A stretch of 64,000 bases of DNA from Pogostemon cablin (taxonomy: Eukaryota; Streptophyta; Magnoliopsida; Lamiales; Lamiaceae). The stretch spans positions 21,485,073 through 21,549,072 of the forward strand of contig CM042994.1 of assembly GCA_023678885.1 (NCBI GenBank). Reading direction: 5' to 3'. Below the pieces are notes generated by a model. It saw only the letters and a list, made by a program, of their open reading frames with translations, searched no databases and had not been told where the DNA came from. Positions 40,851-52,644 of this stretch are shown here, piece by piece (position 1 is the stretch's first letter; each line of letters begins with the position of its first letter). Both the position numbers and the translations under genes were made by a program.

Positions 40851-43800
40851 ATGGATTTGCTGCTCAGTGATTTTGATAGCCTCAGTGAGAGCAGCAGTTC
40901 CGATGATCAGGAGGACATCGAGTCTCTGTATGGTGGACAAGCCCGCTCAATTTTCTCAAGTCTTGAGGAGACCATTGAGAAAATTGATGATTTTCTCATG
41001 TTTGAGAGGGGATTCTTGCATGGGGACATAGTTTGCTTGGTGTCAGATCCATTAGGGCAAATGGGTAAGGTCATAAATACAGAAATGACCGTGGATTTGG
41101 AAAACATTTATGGGTCCAAAATTCAAAATGTCAGTGCCCAATATCTTCAAAAAATCCGATCAGTTTCTCTTGGGGACTATGTAGCATGCGGACCATGGTT
41201 TGGTAAAGTGGAAAAGATTGTCGACCATGTAACCATTCTGTTTGATGATGGTACCAAGTGTCAACTCTCTGCTGATGGTCCTGACAGGATCATTTCCCTG
41301 TCTATGGATATGATAGAAGATCCACGGTATCCTTATTATCCTGGACAAAGAGTTCGGGTGGACTCATCTTTATCTAAGTCAACTGGCTGGTTTTGTGGTA
41401 TTAGAAAGGATAAACATGAGCAAGGTACTGTCTGCAATGTGGATGCTGGACTCGTCTTTGTTGATTGGCTTAGCTGTGTGGTTTCTGGTGAGGAAAAGGA
41501 ACCTCCTCCCCCATATGCACAGGATATGAAGAACTTATCTGTACTTCCCTGTTACCACTACTCTAGTTGGCAGCTAGGGGATTGGTGTGTTCTTCCAGTG
41601 GAGCTGAGTTTTTCATGTGCTTCTGCCTCTAGGGAGATCCAACAACACAAGAAACTGGAAAAGGTTGTTTATTGTAGGGACCCAAGTCCTAATTCACAAC
41701 AGATTGCTGTCATCATGAAGACAAAGACTAAAATTGATGTACAGTGGCAGGATGGCAGCCAATCACTGGGATTGGAGTCACATTCACTCTTTCCGGTAAA
41801 TTTCATCGATGCTCATGAGTTTTGGCCAGATGCATTTGTGTTGGAAAAGGTAATGGTAGACAATTCTCAAGATCTTGGTTCCCAGAGATGGGGTTATGTC
41901 AGAAGTGTGGATCCAAAAGAGCGAACTGTGAAGGTGAAATGGTGTATGTCCTTTCCGGACCAACTTGGTCATGAGGAAGAAGAGGTTGTGAGTGCCTATG
42001 AGCTGGTTGAACACCCAGAATACACTTACAGCCTGGGTGGGTTAGTTTTTAGAACCCTTAAGAGTGATTTCGATCACATAGATGGAAACCATGTGAACCA
42101 TACGATCTCTAAAGTTTATTCAGGGGAAGAGGCTGATCTAAAGGCTGTTGAAAAGACTGGAGATCAAGATCTCAAGAACCAATTCTTGTCATGCTTTGGG
42201 ATTGTAATCGGCTTCAATCAGGGCAGTATTGAAGTGAAATGGAGTACTGGTGCTGTAAGCAAGGTATGTTTATTCTTCCTTGTATATAATATGTCCATCT
42301 TTCCTTTCGCTAGAATCTTCTGCACTACGTAAATTATAGTCCAGTTACCACTTGAATGCATTGGTAAACTTGGAATTTTTTCAAGCTAGAGATATTGAAG
42401 AGAAATTCTCCCTTAAATATTTAGCTTTATGAATATAATTATCCAGTTTTATAGTTTTTTGTTCTCTTACATAGGTGCGCACTTTTATCTGTTACAAATA
42501 TGATGAATACTATGTATCTGGCTGAGTTTTCAATACGATATCAGGTTGCGCCGCACGAAATTTATATGGTTGATAAATGTGAAGCCTGGACTGCTTCTGT
42601 GCTCGATGATGATAACATGCAACAAACACCAGAGGACAGTCAAGTGAAGAACCAGTTCTTGGGTCAAAAGATAAAGGTGCACCTCTCTCTCACTCTCTAT
42701 ATATAGACACTAGACTACTACACCTTACTAAGTACTAAACGTAATTTCATGCAGGATGTGTTGGGTGAAAAAGAATCACGCTCGAATTCTATTTCTCAAG
42801 TTGCTATGGACGTTTTCACAAGCATTACCTCAAGCCTACTAGGGTCACTGGGTATGAGTCTCTTTAGCGAATATAGATGCACATCAGAAGAAGAGCCCCA
42901 TGAAGATGAAGCACTAGAATTCAGTAACTTGAACAGTGGCGATCAACTTCAAGAGGAAGATGTTGTAGAGATGCCTGAAAAGATCACTTTTATTCATATT
43001 AATGAAGCTAATGAGGATATCTTGACTCCATCTCGTGGCAAGCAACCAGAATCTTTTAGGCAGTTTGATATCGTTAATGATTGCTCAGAACACCACTTTG
43101 TTAATAAATCTGGGATGGACCTTCAGCCTCCCCAGGTTAGAAACAAGATTCTCTCTTTTTATCTCCCTATATATATATTTTTTTTCAATTTGAGTTATCA
43201 CGTCTGAAGTTATCTTTATTTTCCAGGTGAAGAGGGGATGGTTGAAGAAGGTCCACCAAGAATGGAGCATTTTGGAGAAAGATCTTCCTGGTGAGAAATT
43301 TATTACAAGTCGTGTTGGCATAGATCTTTAAATTAGGTGTTGAGATATTGCTGAGACTGAATATTGGAGACTTTATTTAATTTAATTATCCAAGGGTGTA
43401 TAAATTGTTGGTTCTTCATGTCGTTGTACTATATTCTTTGCTCGTTTTAATTAAAATTCAATAACTTGAACAGAAACTATTTATGTACGTGTCTATGAGG
43501 AAAGAATAGATTTGCTTCAAGCTGCGATTGTAGGCACTGCTGGGACTCCATATCATGATGGATTGTTCTTTTTTGATATCTATCTTTCCCCTCAATATCC
43601 GAATGAGCCACCTGTAAGTAGATTAAATCTTGTAATCTTCTTCAAGTCTATTAAAAGCTCTACTCTTTAGAATTCTGGTTTCATTTCATTGCATTGGAGC
43701 AACCTTACCACATTTAGCATGCATCGGATAAAAATAATTCAGTTCTAATGAACTTGAGATTTTTGCAGATGGTGCATTATAACTCTGGTGGACTTCGCAT

Positions 43801-44485
43801 CAATCCCAACTTATATGAGACTGGGAAGGTCTGTCTCAGTCTCTTGAACACATGGACAGGATCTCAGAGTGAAGTCTGGAATCCAGGATCCTCGTCAATC
43901 CTTCAAGTCCTACTCTCCCTCCAGGCACTCGTTCTCAATGAAAAACCGTATTTTAATGAGGCTGGCTATGATTCCCAGATAGGGAAAGCAGAGGGGGAAA
44001 AGAACTCGTTGAGTTACAATGAGAATGCTTTTCTCGGAACCTGCAGGTCCATGATGTACATACTGCGTAAGCCTCCTAAGGTAAGTCAATCGATCCAGTT
44101 GGACATTATCTCAACTATTAACTGTACTAGTTGAATTTTAATGTTAATTTTTTGTGGAGTGTTTTTTCATTTTTATCAGAAAGTTTGTGTTATAAATGTG
44201 AAGCATTAACTTCGGCATGTTATGTCTGAATGTGAACAGCATTTTGAAGCGCTTGTGGATGAACACTTCAATCGAAAGTGCAGAAGCATCTTATTGGCTT
44301 GTAAGGCATACATGGAGGGAGCTCCAATAGGACATCCATTCAACTCCGGAAAAGCTGAAGATGAAACTGATAAAGGAAGCTCTACGGGCTTCATGATCAT
44401 GCTCTCCAAGCTATATTCAAGACTTGTTGAAGCCTTTTCTAACAAGGGTTTCGATTGCAACGACTTCTTGTACCAGGTTCCATAA
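40851..44485 (+). CDS. PHO2: PHO2/UBC24-type ubiquitin-conjugating E2 enzyme
   Basis: A large E2 (E2/E3-hybrid class related to UBE2O) that in plants ubiquitinates PHO1 and PHT1-pathway proteins at endomembranes to limit phosphate loading. Seven coding exons, all GT-AG: 40851-42263, 42545-42676, 42755-43135, 43227-43290, 43474-43613, 43769-44080 and 44240-44485. They give 895 residues (Arabidopsis PHO2 is ~907). The N-terminus has an acidic serine stretch then YGGQARSIFSSLEETIEKID. Internal repeats GDYV-GPW-G-V, PGQRV and SWQLGDWCVLP follow. The UBC domain is near residues 645-810, with RVYEERIDLL, GTPYHDGLFFFDIYL and the catalytic Cys732 in GKVCLSLLNTW. The usual HPN is replaced by NPN, as in this class. 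All junctions keep frame. miR399 sites upstream confirm the identity. Confidence 0.95.
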
Positions 44486-44842
44486 AAGGTGCCTGTGTAA
44501 TATAATATAGATATATTTGGTTTGTACTACTATTATCCATCTCTGGATTCTGCTAAGTTTGCTGTCTGGTTTATGACGTGTGTGGAAGAAGCTTATTCTA
44601 CATTGTATAGAAATACCAAATGCATCATATGTATTAAGTGTGAATGTAACATATATCATGTCAAGCGTGTAATAAATTGTGTGCCTATAAAAGAACAGGT
44701 ATATTTTGGATTTGATTTTGAAAGATTACTCGATAATTATCTTCCTATTTAGCTCTACTAATATTTTCACTGCAGAGTCGCCATCCCGCAAAACAAGACA
44801 GCTCCGTGTGACCTTGAGTTGTGAACGATCATTTAAATCTGT

Positions 44843-45485
44843 CTAAGTCTTGACAGAAAAAAGGTTGGTGACATTGTGAAGGGAGTAGAGAATGATGAGA
44901 AGGTAAACTAGTGCAGCGACGAAACCAGCAACCATGGCTCCCGTGACATGGTCGCAGAACTTAGGTACTTGTCCACAGATAGGCAGCCAACCTGCGTGGC
45001 TGTTTCCGCTCTTTCCCACTTGTCCTATCGCCAAACATGCGGATATGCTCGAGTCCAACAACAATGTCATGATCTATAGAGACAAATGAAGAACAATGTA
45101 AGTAAACACCGTGCATGCATATGATCATGTAAGAGAGAGCATGTTATGTTGTTTTACCAGATCAAGAACCAGGATGATGTGTCCACATGAAGTCTTTGCT
45201 GGGAAGAATAGTAGTATGAGTGTGTAGCCACTTGCTATTGCATTCATCAGCACAAAGTACCTACAGACATAAGTTTGATGAGTAGAGGAACGTGCAGCAG
45301 GTTAAAGAAAAAACGACGAGGTGTACTGACTTGAACGTCGGAGAGTTGGTGTATTTAGCGTCGAATTTCATGTTGAAGACTACAGCAGAGTCATGGCTTG
45401 TGAGCATGATTGCAGTGGCAGCAACAGTGGCTCCTAATGCTAGGAGCCTTAGTAGAAACATTGGGATTCTCTTGGACAAAGCCAT
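44843..45485 (-). CDS. CASP-like membrane protein (CASPL1-type)
   Basis: A small plasma-membrane protein of the Casparian-strip membrane protein-like family (DUF588/MARVEL-related), thought to form membrane scaffolds. Three minus-strand exons, 45485-45331, 45260-45158 and 45073-44843, are joined by GT-AG introns into 162 residues, the usual size. Four hydrophobic segments are visible: ~10-29 (FLLRLLALGATVAATAIML), ~54-73, ~80-102 and ~130-151 (AMVAGFVAALVYLLIILYSL). It has the conserved Arg (R13) in segment 1 and an Asp (D85 or D93) in segment 3. The N-terminal stretch is short, as in the 1C subgroup, which is my best guess. It is convergent with PHO2, with ~360 bp between stop codons. A (GA)n tract at 45560-45576 lies in its presumed leader. 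Confidence 0.9.
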
Positions 45486-45489
45486 GGTT

Positions 45490-47900
45490 GCAATAAAGGT
45501 GCTTTTGATGTGTGAAGATCATGGAAGTGAAATTTGATATGAATTAATGTATTTATTGATTGAGAGAGAGAGAGAAATGGGGGTATGTTTGTGTTAGGAG
45601 AAGCAGATGAGAGGGAGGTGAGTTTATGTTCTTAATTCTTGGTAACCTAATCATGAGGGCCCAAAATATTTTGCCATTTGTAATCAAATCTAAGCTGTCA
45701 ATTCTTTGGAAGAATAAACCCTATTTTATTTGTACAAATTATTGACTATGGCTCCAACCAACGACTAACAATTATTTATTCCTTTTTCTTTTCATTTGAT
45801 TCTACATCATTCATTAATTTAGTAACATCTCTCAATTTTATCATGCAACCATTCTGAATCATGAAAACCAACTTTCATTGAAATAAATATATGCAATTCT
45901 TATGTGAGATTAAACTAAGATACTTTATCTAATTTATTTACTATTATATACTGTGCTAGAATTTAATTATTTACATGAGATCATTATATTGTTCCAATAC
46001 ATAAGATATACAAAGCAAATGAAAAAGATATATATGCATGCAATTGCTATATATTTAACTTTAGCAACCACATTAAGTTCCATCGGTAAATACAAAAAAA
46101 ATTGCTATGATTTTCATTGGCAAATATCAATCTTTTACATACAAAAATTAAATTCGTATTTTAGCGACGGCCAACGACTTTATAATATGTTACCAACAAT
46201 AATATTCGCTGTGGATTACTAACGAATTTGAATTGTTTGGTAAAAATATTACCAACCTCAATAAATATTTACCAACAAATTTTACTGTTAATTTGTTGTT
46301 AGCAATGAAATTCAAACTTTTACAAGTGAAATAGGAGTATTTCGTTACTAAAAAAAATTGTAGTGAAGGAATACTTCATCATACAAAAGATTATAAATTG
46401 TTTTGCCTTTATTTTATTTTTTTATTTTCCTTAATGGGCCTCATGATATATTTTTAGAATAAATTTCAAAATTATATCCTAGTCTGTTGTGCTTTAAAAT
46501 TTATAAGCTATTCGGTTTCCTATCTACTGGTAGGGATAAATGGACAGTGAAAGCGGAATTCTTTCAAGCCCAAACAAATATAGGCTATTTTGGGCTTTAG
46601 GTGACTTGCATTTGGCAAGTGTTATAGGCCCATGCCTCTTATTTCATTTTTAATATAGGCTATTTCTAATATTTAATTTATTATTATGGTTTATATTTAT
46701 ACTTAAATCATTCATAACTTATAATCTCAACATTGTCGAAAGAGTGTTGATTCTATTTCTACACTTATAATTAAGGTACACTCATTTTCTTGAAAGTTAA
46801 AGTGACTAACCAAATAAAAGTTAGCATAAAAGTAAATTGATTGCAACAGCATATGAAATAAAAATTACTATTCTTTTCGTATAACTGTTTATGCAATTAT
46901 TTTAGAGCTGATGCATCAAATTATTTATTCTTAATGTAAATTACATTAAACGTTGTAAATTAAATTACTTAGTTATAATAAGCTGCCTTGGTTGGAGGAG
47001 GTGCGCGCTTTTAGCTTCGGGTATAGCTTGTGTTGTTTAGCTTTGAACAAACAACTACCCTTTTTAGTTACTCCTTCTATAATAACTTTTATACATTCCT
47101 CGTTTGATTGTTAACAATAACTTTCACATCTCAAAATTAAAAAATTATATTTTATTAAAAAATTTCAAAAGTTATTTTTATTTTAAATTTATCACTCATG
47201 TTACGTAATCATAACATTACTTTACACTTTATTTATTACTTAAAAATATTAAAATACCATTAAAAGTCAATAAAATTAATTAAAATTTTATCTTTTTCTT
47301 AAAAACAGTAAATGTGAAAATTGTTATGGGTCGGAGGAATAATTTTTTTTATATGCAATTCTTAATCATGTTTTGATCGATTTTGATTTTTTATTTTTTT
47401 TTCAAAATTTAAAAAACCAAACCCACAAAGTAAACTTGATACACTATATAAATAAGAAATAAGAGTATAAAGTAAAATGAATTTTACCATTTAAAATGTG
47501 AAATTTTCATGGTTATCTAAACTGAATGAGGGAAGTAAACGCCCTCTAACCCGCTAAAGCTATTAAGGGGCAATTCAAATCCCCTAAATGGACACTTGTC
47601 TCTCATCCCACCCCATATAATATGGGGGTGGAATAGTGGATCCCAAGTGATTAAGGGGTAAAATTTTAGATGATCTAAGGCCCTATAATTTATTTATTTT
47701 TCATGGTAGATGAGAAGTAGCTAGTGATATATATGTCCACGTTAAAAAGCTAAAAAAAAGAGTCAAAATCCATGAAATATGCGTTCAAAATTTATCAACA
47801 TCAGCAGCGTTTCTAAGTTGATCAAAATCAACAACTTAGCAGCAATGCCAATTCTCATAACCAAGAACCTTAAATCATCCACATTCAGACATCACCTTTC
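45490..47900. other. Intergenic DNA, no gene
   Basis: The first ~150 bp are the likely CASP-like promoter/leader. The rest is AT-rich with no recognised gene. A 24-bp self-complementary stretch (CCACCCCATATAATATGGGG then GTGG) lies at 47611-47634, and near-identical AAGGGGCAATT / AAGGGGTAAAA motifs flank it (47566 and 47651), hinting at a small MITE. Confidence 0.5.
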
Positions 47901-47908
47901 TATAAATA
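47901..47908 (+). promoter_or_regulatory. TATA box of the chitinase pseudogene
   Basis: TATAAATA lies 55 bp upstream of the ATG at 47956, a normal spacing for a plant gene with a ~25-nt leader. The promoter appears preserved although the coding part is broken. Confidence 0.65.
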
Positions 47909-47955
47909 CCATCCTCATCTCTAACATATCTTCCCACCCAACAACATTTGCAGCG

Positions 47956-48670
47956 ATGGAACCAAAATCCTTCATCCCACTGCTCATCTCCCTCTCCTTC
48001 CTTCTCCCCCTCTCAGAAGCCGGCAAGATAGCCATCTATTGGGGCTAGAACGGCAACGAAGGCTCCCTCGCCCAACCTCGCCACCTTCGGCAACTGCCAG
48101 ACCCCTCTCATCAACCTCGCCGGCCACTACGACCCCACCAACAACGGCTGCGCCTCCCTCAGCTCCGACATCAAGTCCTGCCAATCCAGAGGCGTCAAGG
48201 TCATGCTCTCCATCGGCGGCGCCTCCGGCAGCTACTACCTGGCGTCCGCACAGGACACCAGGCAGGTCGCCACCTACTTATGGAACAACTTCCTGGACGG
48301 GCAGTCGTCTGCCCGCCCACTAGGCGATGCCGTCTTGGACGGCATCGACTTCGATATAGAGGGCGGAACCGACCAGCACTGGGATGATCTTGCTAGTTAC
48401 CTATCCAGGTACAGCAAGAGGGGGAAGAAAGTGTACTTGAATGCAGCTCCACAGTGCCCTTTCCCCGACGCCTGGATCGGGTCCGCCCTCGAGACGGGGC
48501 TGTTCGACAACGTGTGGGTGCAGTTCTACAACAACCCGCCCTGTTCGGTGAAGGCCGGCAAGATCTTTCTCGGCTTGCCGGCTTCTCCCACGACGGCTGG
48601 AAGCGGTTTTATTCCGGTTAGTGATCTGACTTCGCAGGTGATTCCGGCGATCAGAGGTTCTGCGAAGTAA
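47956..48670 (+). pseudogene. Class III acidic chitinase (GH18) pseudogene
   Basis: Starts MEPKSFIPLLISLSFLLPLS, a signal peptide ending near SEA, then GKIAIYWG, the conserved mature start of hevamine-type chitinases. The next codon, normally Gln of WGQNGNEG, is TAG (48046-48048). Family residues NGNEGSLAQ continue, but then a deletion removes the TCATGNY-type segment and shifts the frame. From ~48070 the +1 frame runs TFGNCQTPLINLAGHYDP, MLSIGGASGSYYLAS, the catalytic DGIDFDIEGG (DxxDxDxE intact), VYLNAAPQCPFPD and NVWVQFYNNPPC. A second deletion removes ~20 residues before AGKIFLGLPA, and the end is truncated at GSAK-stop, losing the YGGVMLW strand. Family length is ~300. GC-rich against its flanks. 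Confidence 0.88.
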
Positions 48671-48935
48671 TGTACCTGTGTTGTATATGTGAATTAAAAA
48701 TCTTATTATTTGTGTTGTGAATTAGTTAGCAATATCGTTGATGGGGCCACCGTCACCATATTGACTCTCGTATTAAATCTACCGTTGCATTTATTTATTA
48801 CAAACAAGTATAAGTCCGAAAGCATGAAAAAAACAGCTCGATCCCTCGCAAAAGTCCCCTTTTAGGGCTTAGGGCAAACGCGCTCAAAAGCTTCTTTCTC
48901 ACGAGTACGATGAATCTTTTCTGGATCGGATCACT

Positions 48936-49470
48936 CAATATCTTTATATTTAAGTTGCAACTCATATACAAATTGCCTCGGTGCGCGTGTGATTGTGCTT
49001 GCAACTGGAATCCCCTGTTACACAAAGTGTTACATCTTGTGTTACATGGAGTGTGTGTGACAAGTGTCCCATTTCACTCACAATTAGTGTCCCATTTCAC
49101 ACACAATTGTGTGTGAAATGGGAAACTTGTCACACACACCCCCTATAACTGTGTAACAGGGGAATTGAATTGTTGTGCTTGAGCCTTTGATAACTATTGA
49201 TTCCAATACCTAGTCTTACATGCGACATCGTCTTATTATAATTTATTCTGGAGTAATAGTTATCTCAATTCTATTTTCTTAACCAAATTTTACCTAATTG
49301 CATATCAATCTTAAGCTAATTAGCTTAAGGAAGAAATAAACAAGAACAAATTAAACCGTGAAATATTCAGCATATAATTATTTACTGAAAATAATAACCT
49401 TGGTGTATATAGATTATCGGTAAAATTTTATTTTACTTATTATATGCATATATTTCAATCTATATTGTTG
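48936..49470. repeat. Second copy of the P450-2 downstream flank
   Basis: Two blocks match the 3' flank of P450-2 in the same order and orientation: 48938-49245 matches 16050-16200, and 49258-49470 matches 18085-18308. Shared words include AATATCTTTATATT, GCCTTTGATA / CCCTTTGATA, TAACTATTGATT, TTCTTAACCAAATT, GCTTAAGGAAGAAATA, CAAGAACAAATTAAACC and CTTATTATATGCATATAT. The second block stops where P450-2's stop codon would be. No P450 sequence follows. Confidence 0.85.
49012..49162. repeat. Foldback MITE in the duplicated flank
   Basis: The arms CCCCTGTTACAC (49012-49023) and GTGTAACAGGGG (49151-49162) are perfectly inverse. Inside, GTGTGTGTGACAAGTGTCCC pairs with GGGAAACTTGTCACACACAC, and CCCATTTCAC with GTGAAATGGG, so almost the whole 151 bp folds back. 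AAT lies on both sides. It is absent from the related flank at 16050-16200. Confidence 0.8.
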
Positions 49471-49498
49471 TTTTGGTGCATTTCACAACAATATATTA

Positions 49499-50034
49499 CT
49501 CCTTCTGTCAGCTCGAAAGAGGGTCTTTTACTTTTGTGCACATTGATTAATGAGTATCATTATTTGATGTGTAGTTGGTAGTTATATTAGTGAGAGTGGA
49601 GTTAAATTCATTTTTAGTCCCACAGGAATTGAGTTGGTCGATTTCAGTCCCAAGAAAAATATATTTTTCAATTTAGTCTCGTAACTATGTTATTTGATCG
49701 ATTTATGAACAAATTCCGCCGGAATCCCAATTCCTACCGGAAAAAGCCCACGTGCGGCGCACATGACCGCACGATTTGGGGGAATCCGGCGACCTGATGT
49801 GACGTAGCAACTAGATGAATTCTGGGCCGTTGATTTCGCCACGCTGATTTAACGTCAGCCATGGGTACGGCATGTGCGTGGAAATCGAAGTGGAACGCTT
49901 TTCCGGTGCCCCATATTTTAATTGTATTAGTGGGTATGTGTAAGTCTCATGTGTGTAAAAAAGGAAATGACCCTCTTTCGGGTGGACGACCAAAATGGAA
50001 AAAATATCATTTTTCGAGCGGACGGAGGAAATAG
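49499..50034. mobile_element. Stowaway-like MITE carrying a nested insertion
   Basis: TA at 49497-49498 and 50035-50036; ends CTCCTTCTGTCAGCTCGAAA and inverse CGAGCGGACGGAGGAA. By comparison with the intact relative at 35596-35811, about 300 bp at ~49600-49905 are extra. They start near TTAAATTCATTTTTAGTCCC and end near GGAACGCTTTTCCGG. The insert is GC-richer and has no recognised coding. Confidence 0.7.
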
Positions 50035-50494
50035 TATTTTTGTTAGTATATATCATTTCAATTAATTAATCTAATAGTATTAAAATTTAAAAAAATTCTC
50101 AAAATTACGCAAATTAAAACATCATTTTAAATTGAGGAGATGTCACAATTGATAAAATTCAATTTTATTTTTTTTATTTACAATTCTTAATTTTCATTAT
50201 TTTTTTATCCAAATGTAGTTATTTTCTCAAATTTTATTTTTTTTTCCAAATTCAGTTGTTAAAAAATGGTTAAAATTAATTTGCACCAAAAGTTTACAAG
50301 AAAAGGACCAAATTTTTAAAAGAGGTGGATAATTTATTCTATTAATTATTAATTTAGATTAATATTAGTTACTATTAAATTAAGGTATGTTTAAAATAGA
50401 GTGAGGTGGAAAATTATTCTATTAATTATTAATTTAGTTTAATAGTAGTTACTATTAAATTAAGGCAATGACTTATATGTCGACAAATGAAAAG

Positions 50495-50640
50495 TGATAA
50501 TATTATTTTCGTTATAAAATTTTATCAGTTTCGCTATAAAATATTATCACTTTTTATTTATATTATAAATTGTCCATAAAATAGTTTACTGCACTATTAT
50601 CACTTTTTATAAATTGAGTATACTTTTCATTAAGGCAAAT
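50495..50640. repeat. Dispersed repeat family K, uninterrupted copy
   Basis: Contains AAGTGATAATATTATTTTC, TTTCGCTATAAAATATTATC and TTTATATTATAAATTGTCC, matching 30880-30930 plus 31159-31200 and 58005-58090. It acts as the empty-site reference for the MITE at 30931. Confidence 0.65.
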
Positions 50641-52640
50641 ACTAATGTGCAATAGTTTTTAAGGTGCAATTGGGTCAAAATTAACTCATGACCCGGATAT
50701 ATATTCTCAAAATCAACTTGATGGTCATTCATCTCTCTCTGTGTGCAATTCACGCTCTCTCTCTCTAACCTCTTCTTCCCTCTACTTTCTCTCTCTATCC
50801 TCTCCCTTTCACCCACTTTTCTACTCTCTTTCACCCATGTTTCTACCCTCAATTGTGAAGGAGAAGCCCTCTGGCGGCGCCGCGACAACACCACTTTCTC
50901 TCTCTATCCTCTCCCCTTCACCCACCGTTTCTACCCATCTACCCAAGGAGAATCTCTCGGATGAGAACAAGGCAACAACGGAGAGAGATCTAAAGCAACA
51001 AAAAGAGGGAGATCTGAAGTGAAGAGAGAGAATCGTGATAGTGGAATCCTGCAGGAGATTACAAAGTGAGTCGATTTTGTAGAAATTAACCTAAAATACA
51101 AGATAAATCTATGTCTATGAATAAATTTGAATTTCAATATCTAATTTGTGATTATTTTTTTAGAATTTAGATTTACTAATGCCTTTCAATATTGAAGCAA
51201 ATTAAAATTTGATCTTTTGATATTATTTTTTTTTCTAAATGAATGATGTTTATTTAGAATTATTATATAATTGATTGGTATGATAATGGATGTGAGATTT
51301 AATTTATGTTTCTCTTTCTTCTTCTCACAATTGTTGCCAGGGCTTGAAAGGAATTGATATGTTGGGTTTGGTCGTGAAGCATTCTCTGATACTCTAGATA
51401 CCATTGAAGACCAACTCGAAGAAAACTTCTTAAAAAGTTAAATGTACAACTTTTATTGAGAAAGTGTATAAGTTTAAATGAATATGTGTATTACTTTTAT
51501 TAGTGATTGTACACTTTTTAAAATTTCAGTGTAATAAGTTTCATGGATAAATGTATACTTTTTAATGTAATAATGTATATGCATTTCTTAATAACTGTAT
51601 AACGTTTTATATTAAATGTAAAACTAAAATTAAAATAAATATATATCAATGAAAATAATACATTTATCAAGAAAAATGTATACACTATTCAATTACAACC
51701 AATACATTTGCTCATTAAAATATGTATAAAAATTAATTCAAGGGTATTACAATTTGATATAGGTTATCAATATCACGTTTGTTTTTCTTTATAAAATATA
51801 ATACATTTATCAATAAAAACCTATACATTATTGAATTACATCTAATACAATACATTTATCAATAAAAACTTATACATCATTGAATTACATCTAATACATT
51901 ATTACAATTTGAAAAATTGAATAGCCAAATTCCAGCAATAATTCTTGAACATCATACATAATACATTTATTAAGAAAAATCTATACATTATTGAATTTCA
52001 TCTAATACAGTATAAAAATTTACAGAATTGAATAATATCAAATTCCATTAAATTCCTGAAACTTGAACATTAACAGATCTGATACATTTATTAAGAAAAC
52101 CATATACATTATTGAATTTCATCTAATACAGTATAAAAATTTACAGAATTGAATAATACAATAATTAATTTCCTGACAGATTTGAACACGAGCACATTGA
52201 CAAATCTGAACACGGCGAGATCAGAATACTTCTCAGATCTGAACATAGTTAATGTCCGGTCCAAACCTTGTGATTGGAGATAGTCATAACTTATACAGAT
52301 TTGAAAAGGCCAAATAAGATACAAACGTAGATCTGAGGAGAGATCTCCGGCGAACGTAGATCTGAGGAGAGATCTCCGTCGAATCTGATGACGGCTATGA
52401 AGATGAGAGAGATAAAAGAAATAGTGATATGAGAAGGGAGGAGAGAGAGAATCAATGGAAACTTGAGAGAGAGAGAGGGAGAAGGCGTGAGGCAGATTGG
52501 TTGGTGGTGCTTGAGAGAGAGAGGGTAGAACGCGAGAGAGAGGAAGCAGCCGTGAAAATTGGGAGAAGGGAAATGACCGGGTTGTAAGGCTTTTATACCT
52601 AATCCATTTTCTAAAAACGGGCATGTTTTTAAGGTACACC
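50641..52640. other. CT-rich leader-like segments around AT-rich repeats
   Basis: Two pyrimidine-rich exon-like segments face each other: 50726-51020 on the plus strand and 52330-52600 on the minus strand. Read on the minus strand, the second has GGTATAAAAGCC, then CT-rich DNA, a 29-bp direct repeat containing GAGATCTCTCCTCAGATCTA, and open frames with no family resemblance. Between them (51640-52140) the block AATACATTTAT-A-AAAA-TATACATTATTGAATT recurs about five times. This may be a non-autonomous transposon with captured leader DNA, or two decayed promoters. Function unknown. Confidence 0.35.
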
Positions 52641-52644
52641 TATA

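Noticed and set aside
48203..48670. Functional short chitinase starting at an internal Met
   Set aside because: It lacks a signal peptide and the first strands of the barrel, and also misses an internal ~20-residue segment and the C-terminal YGGVMLW strand.
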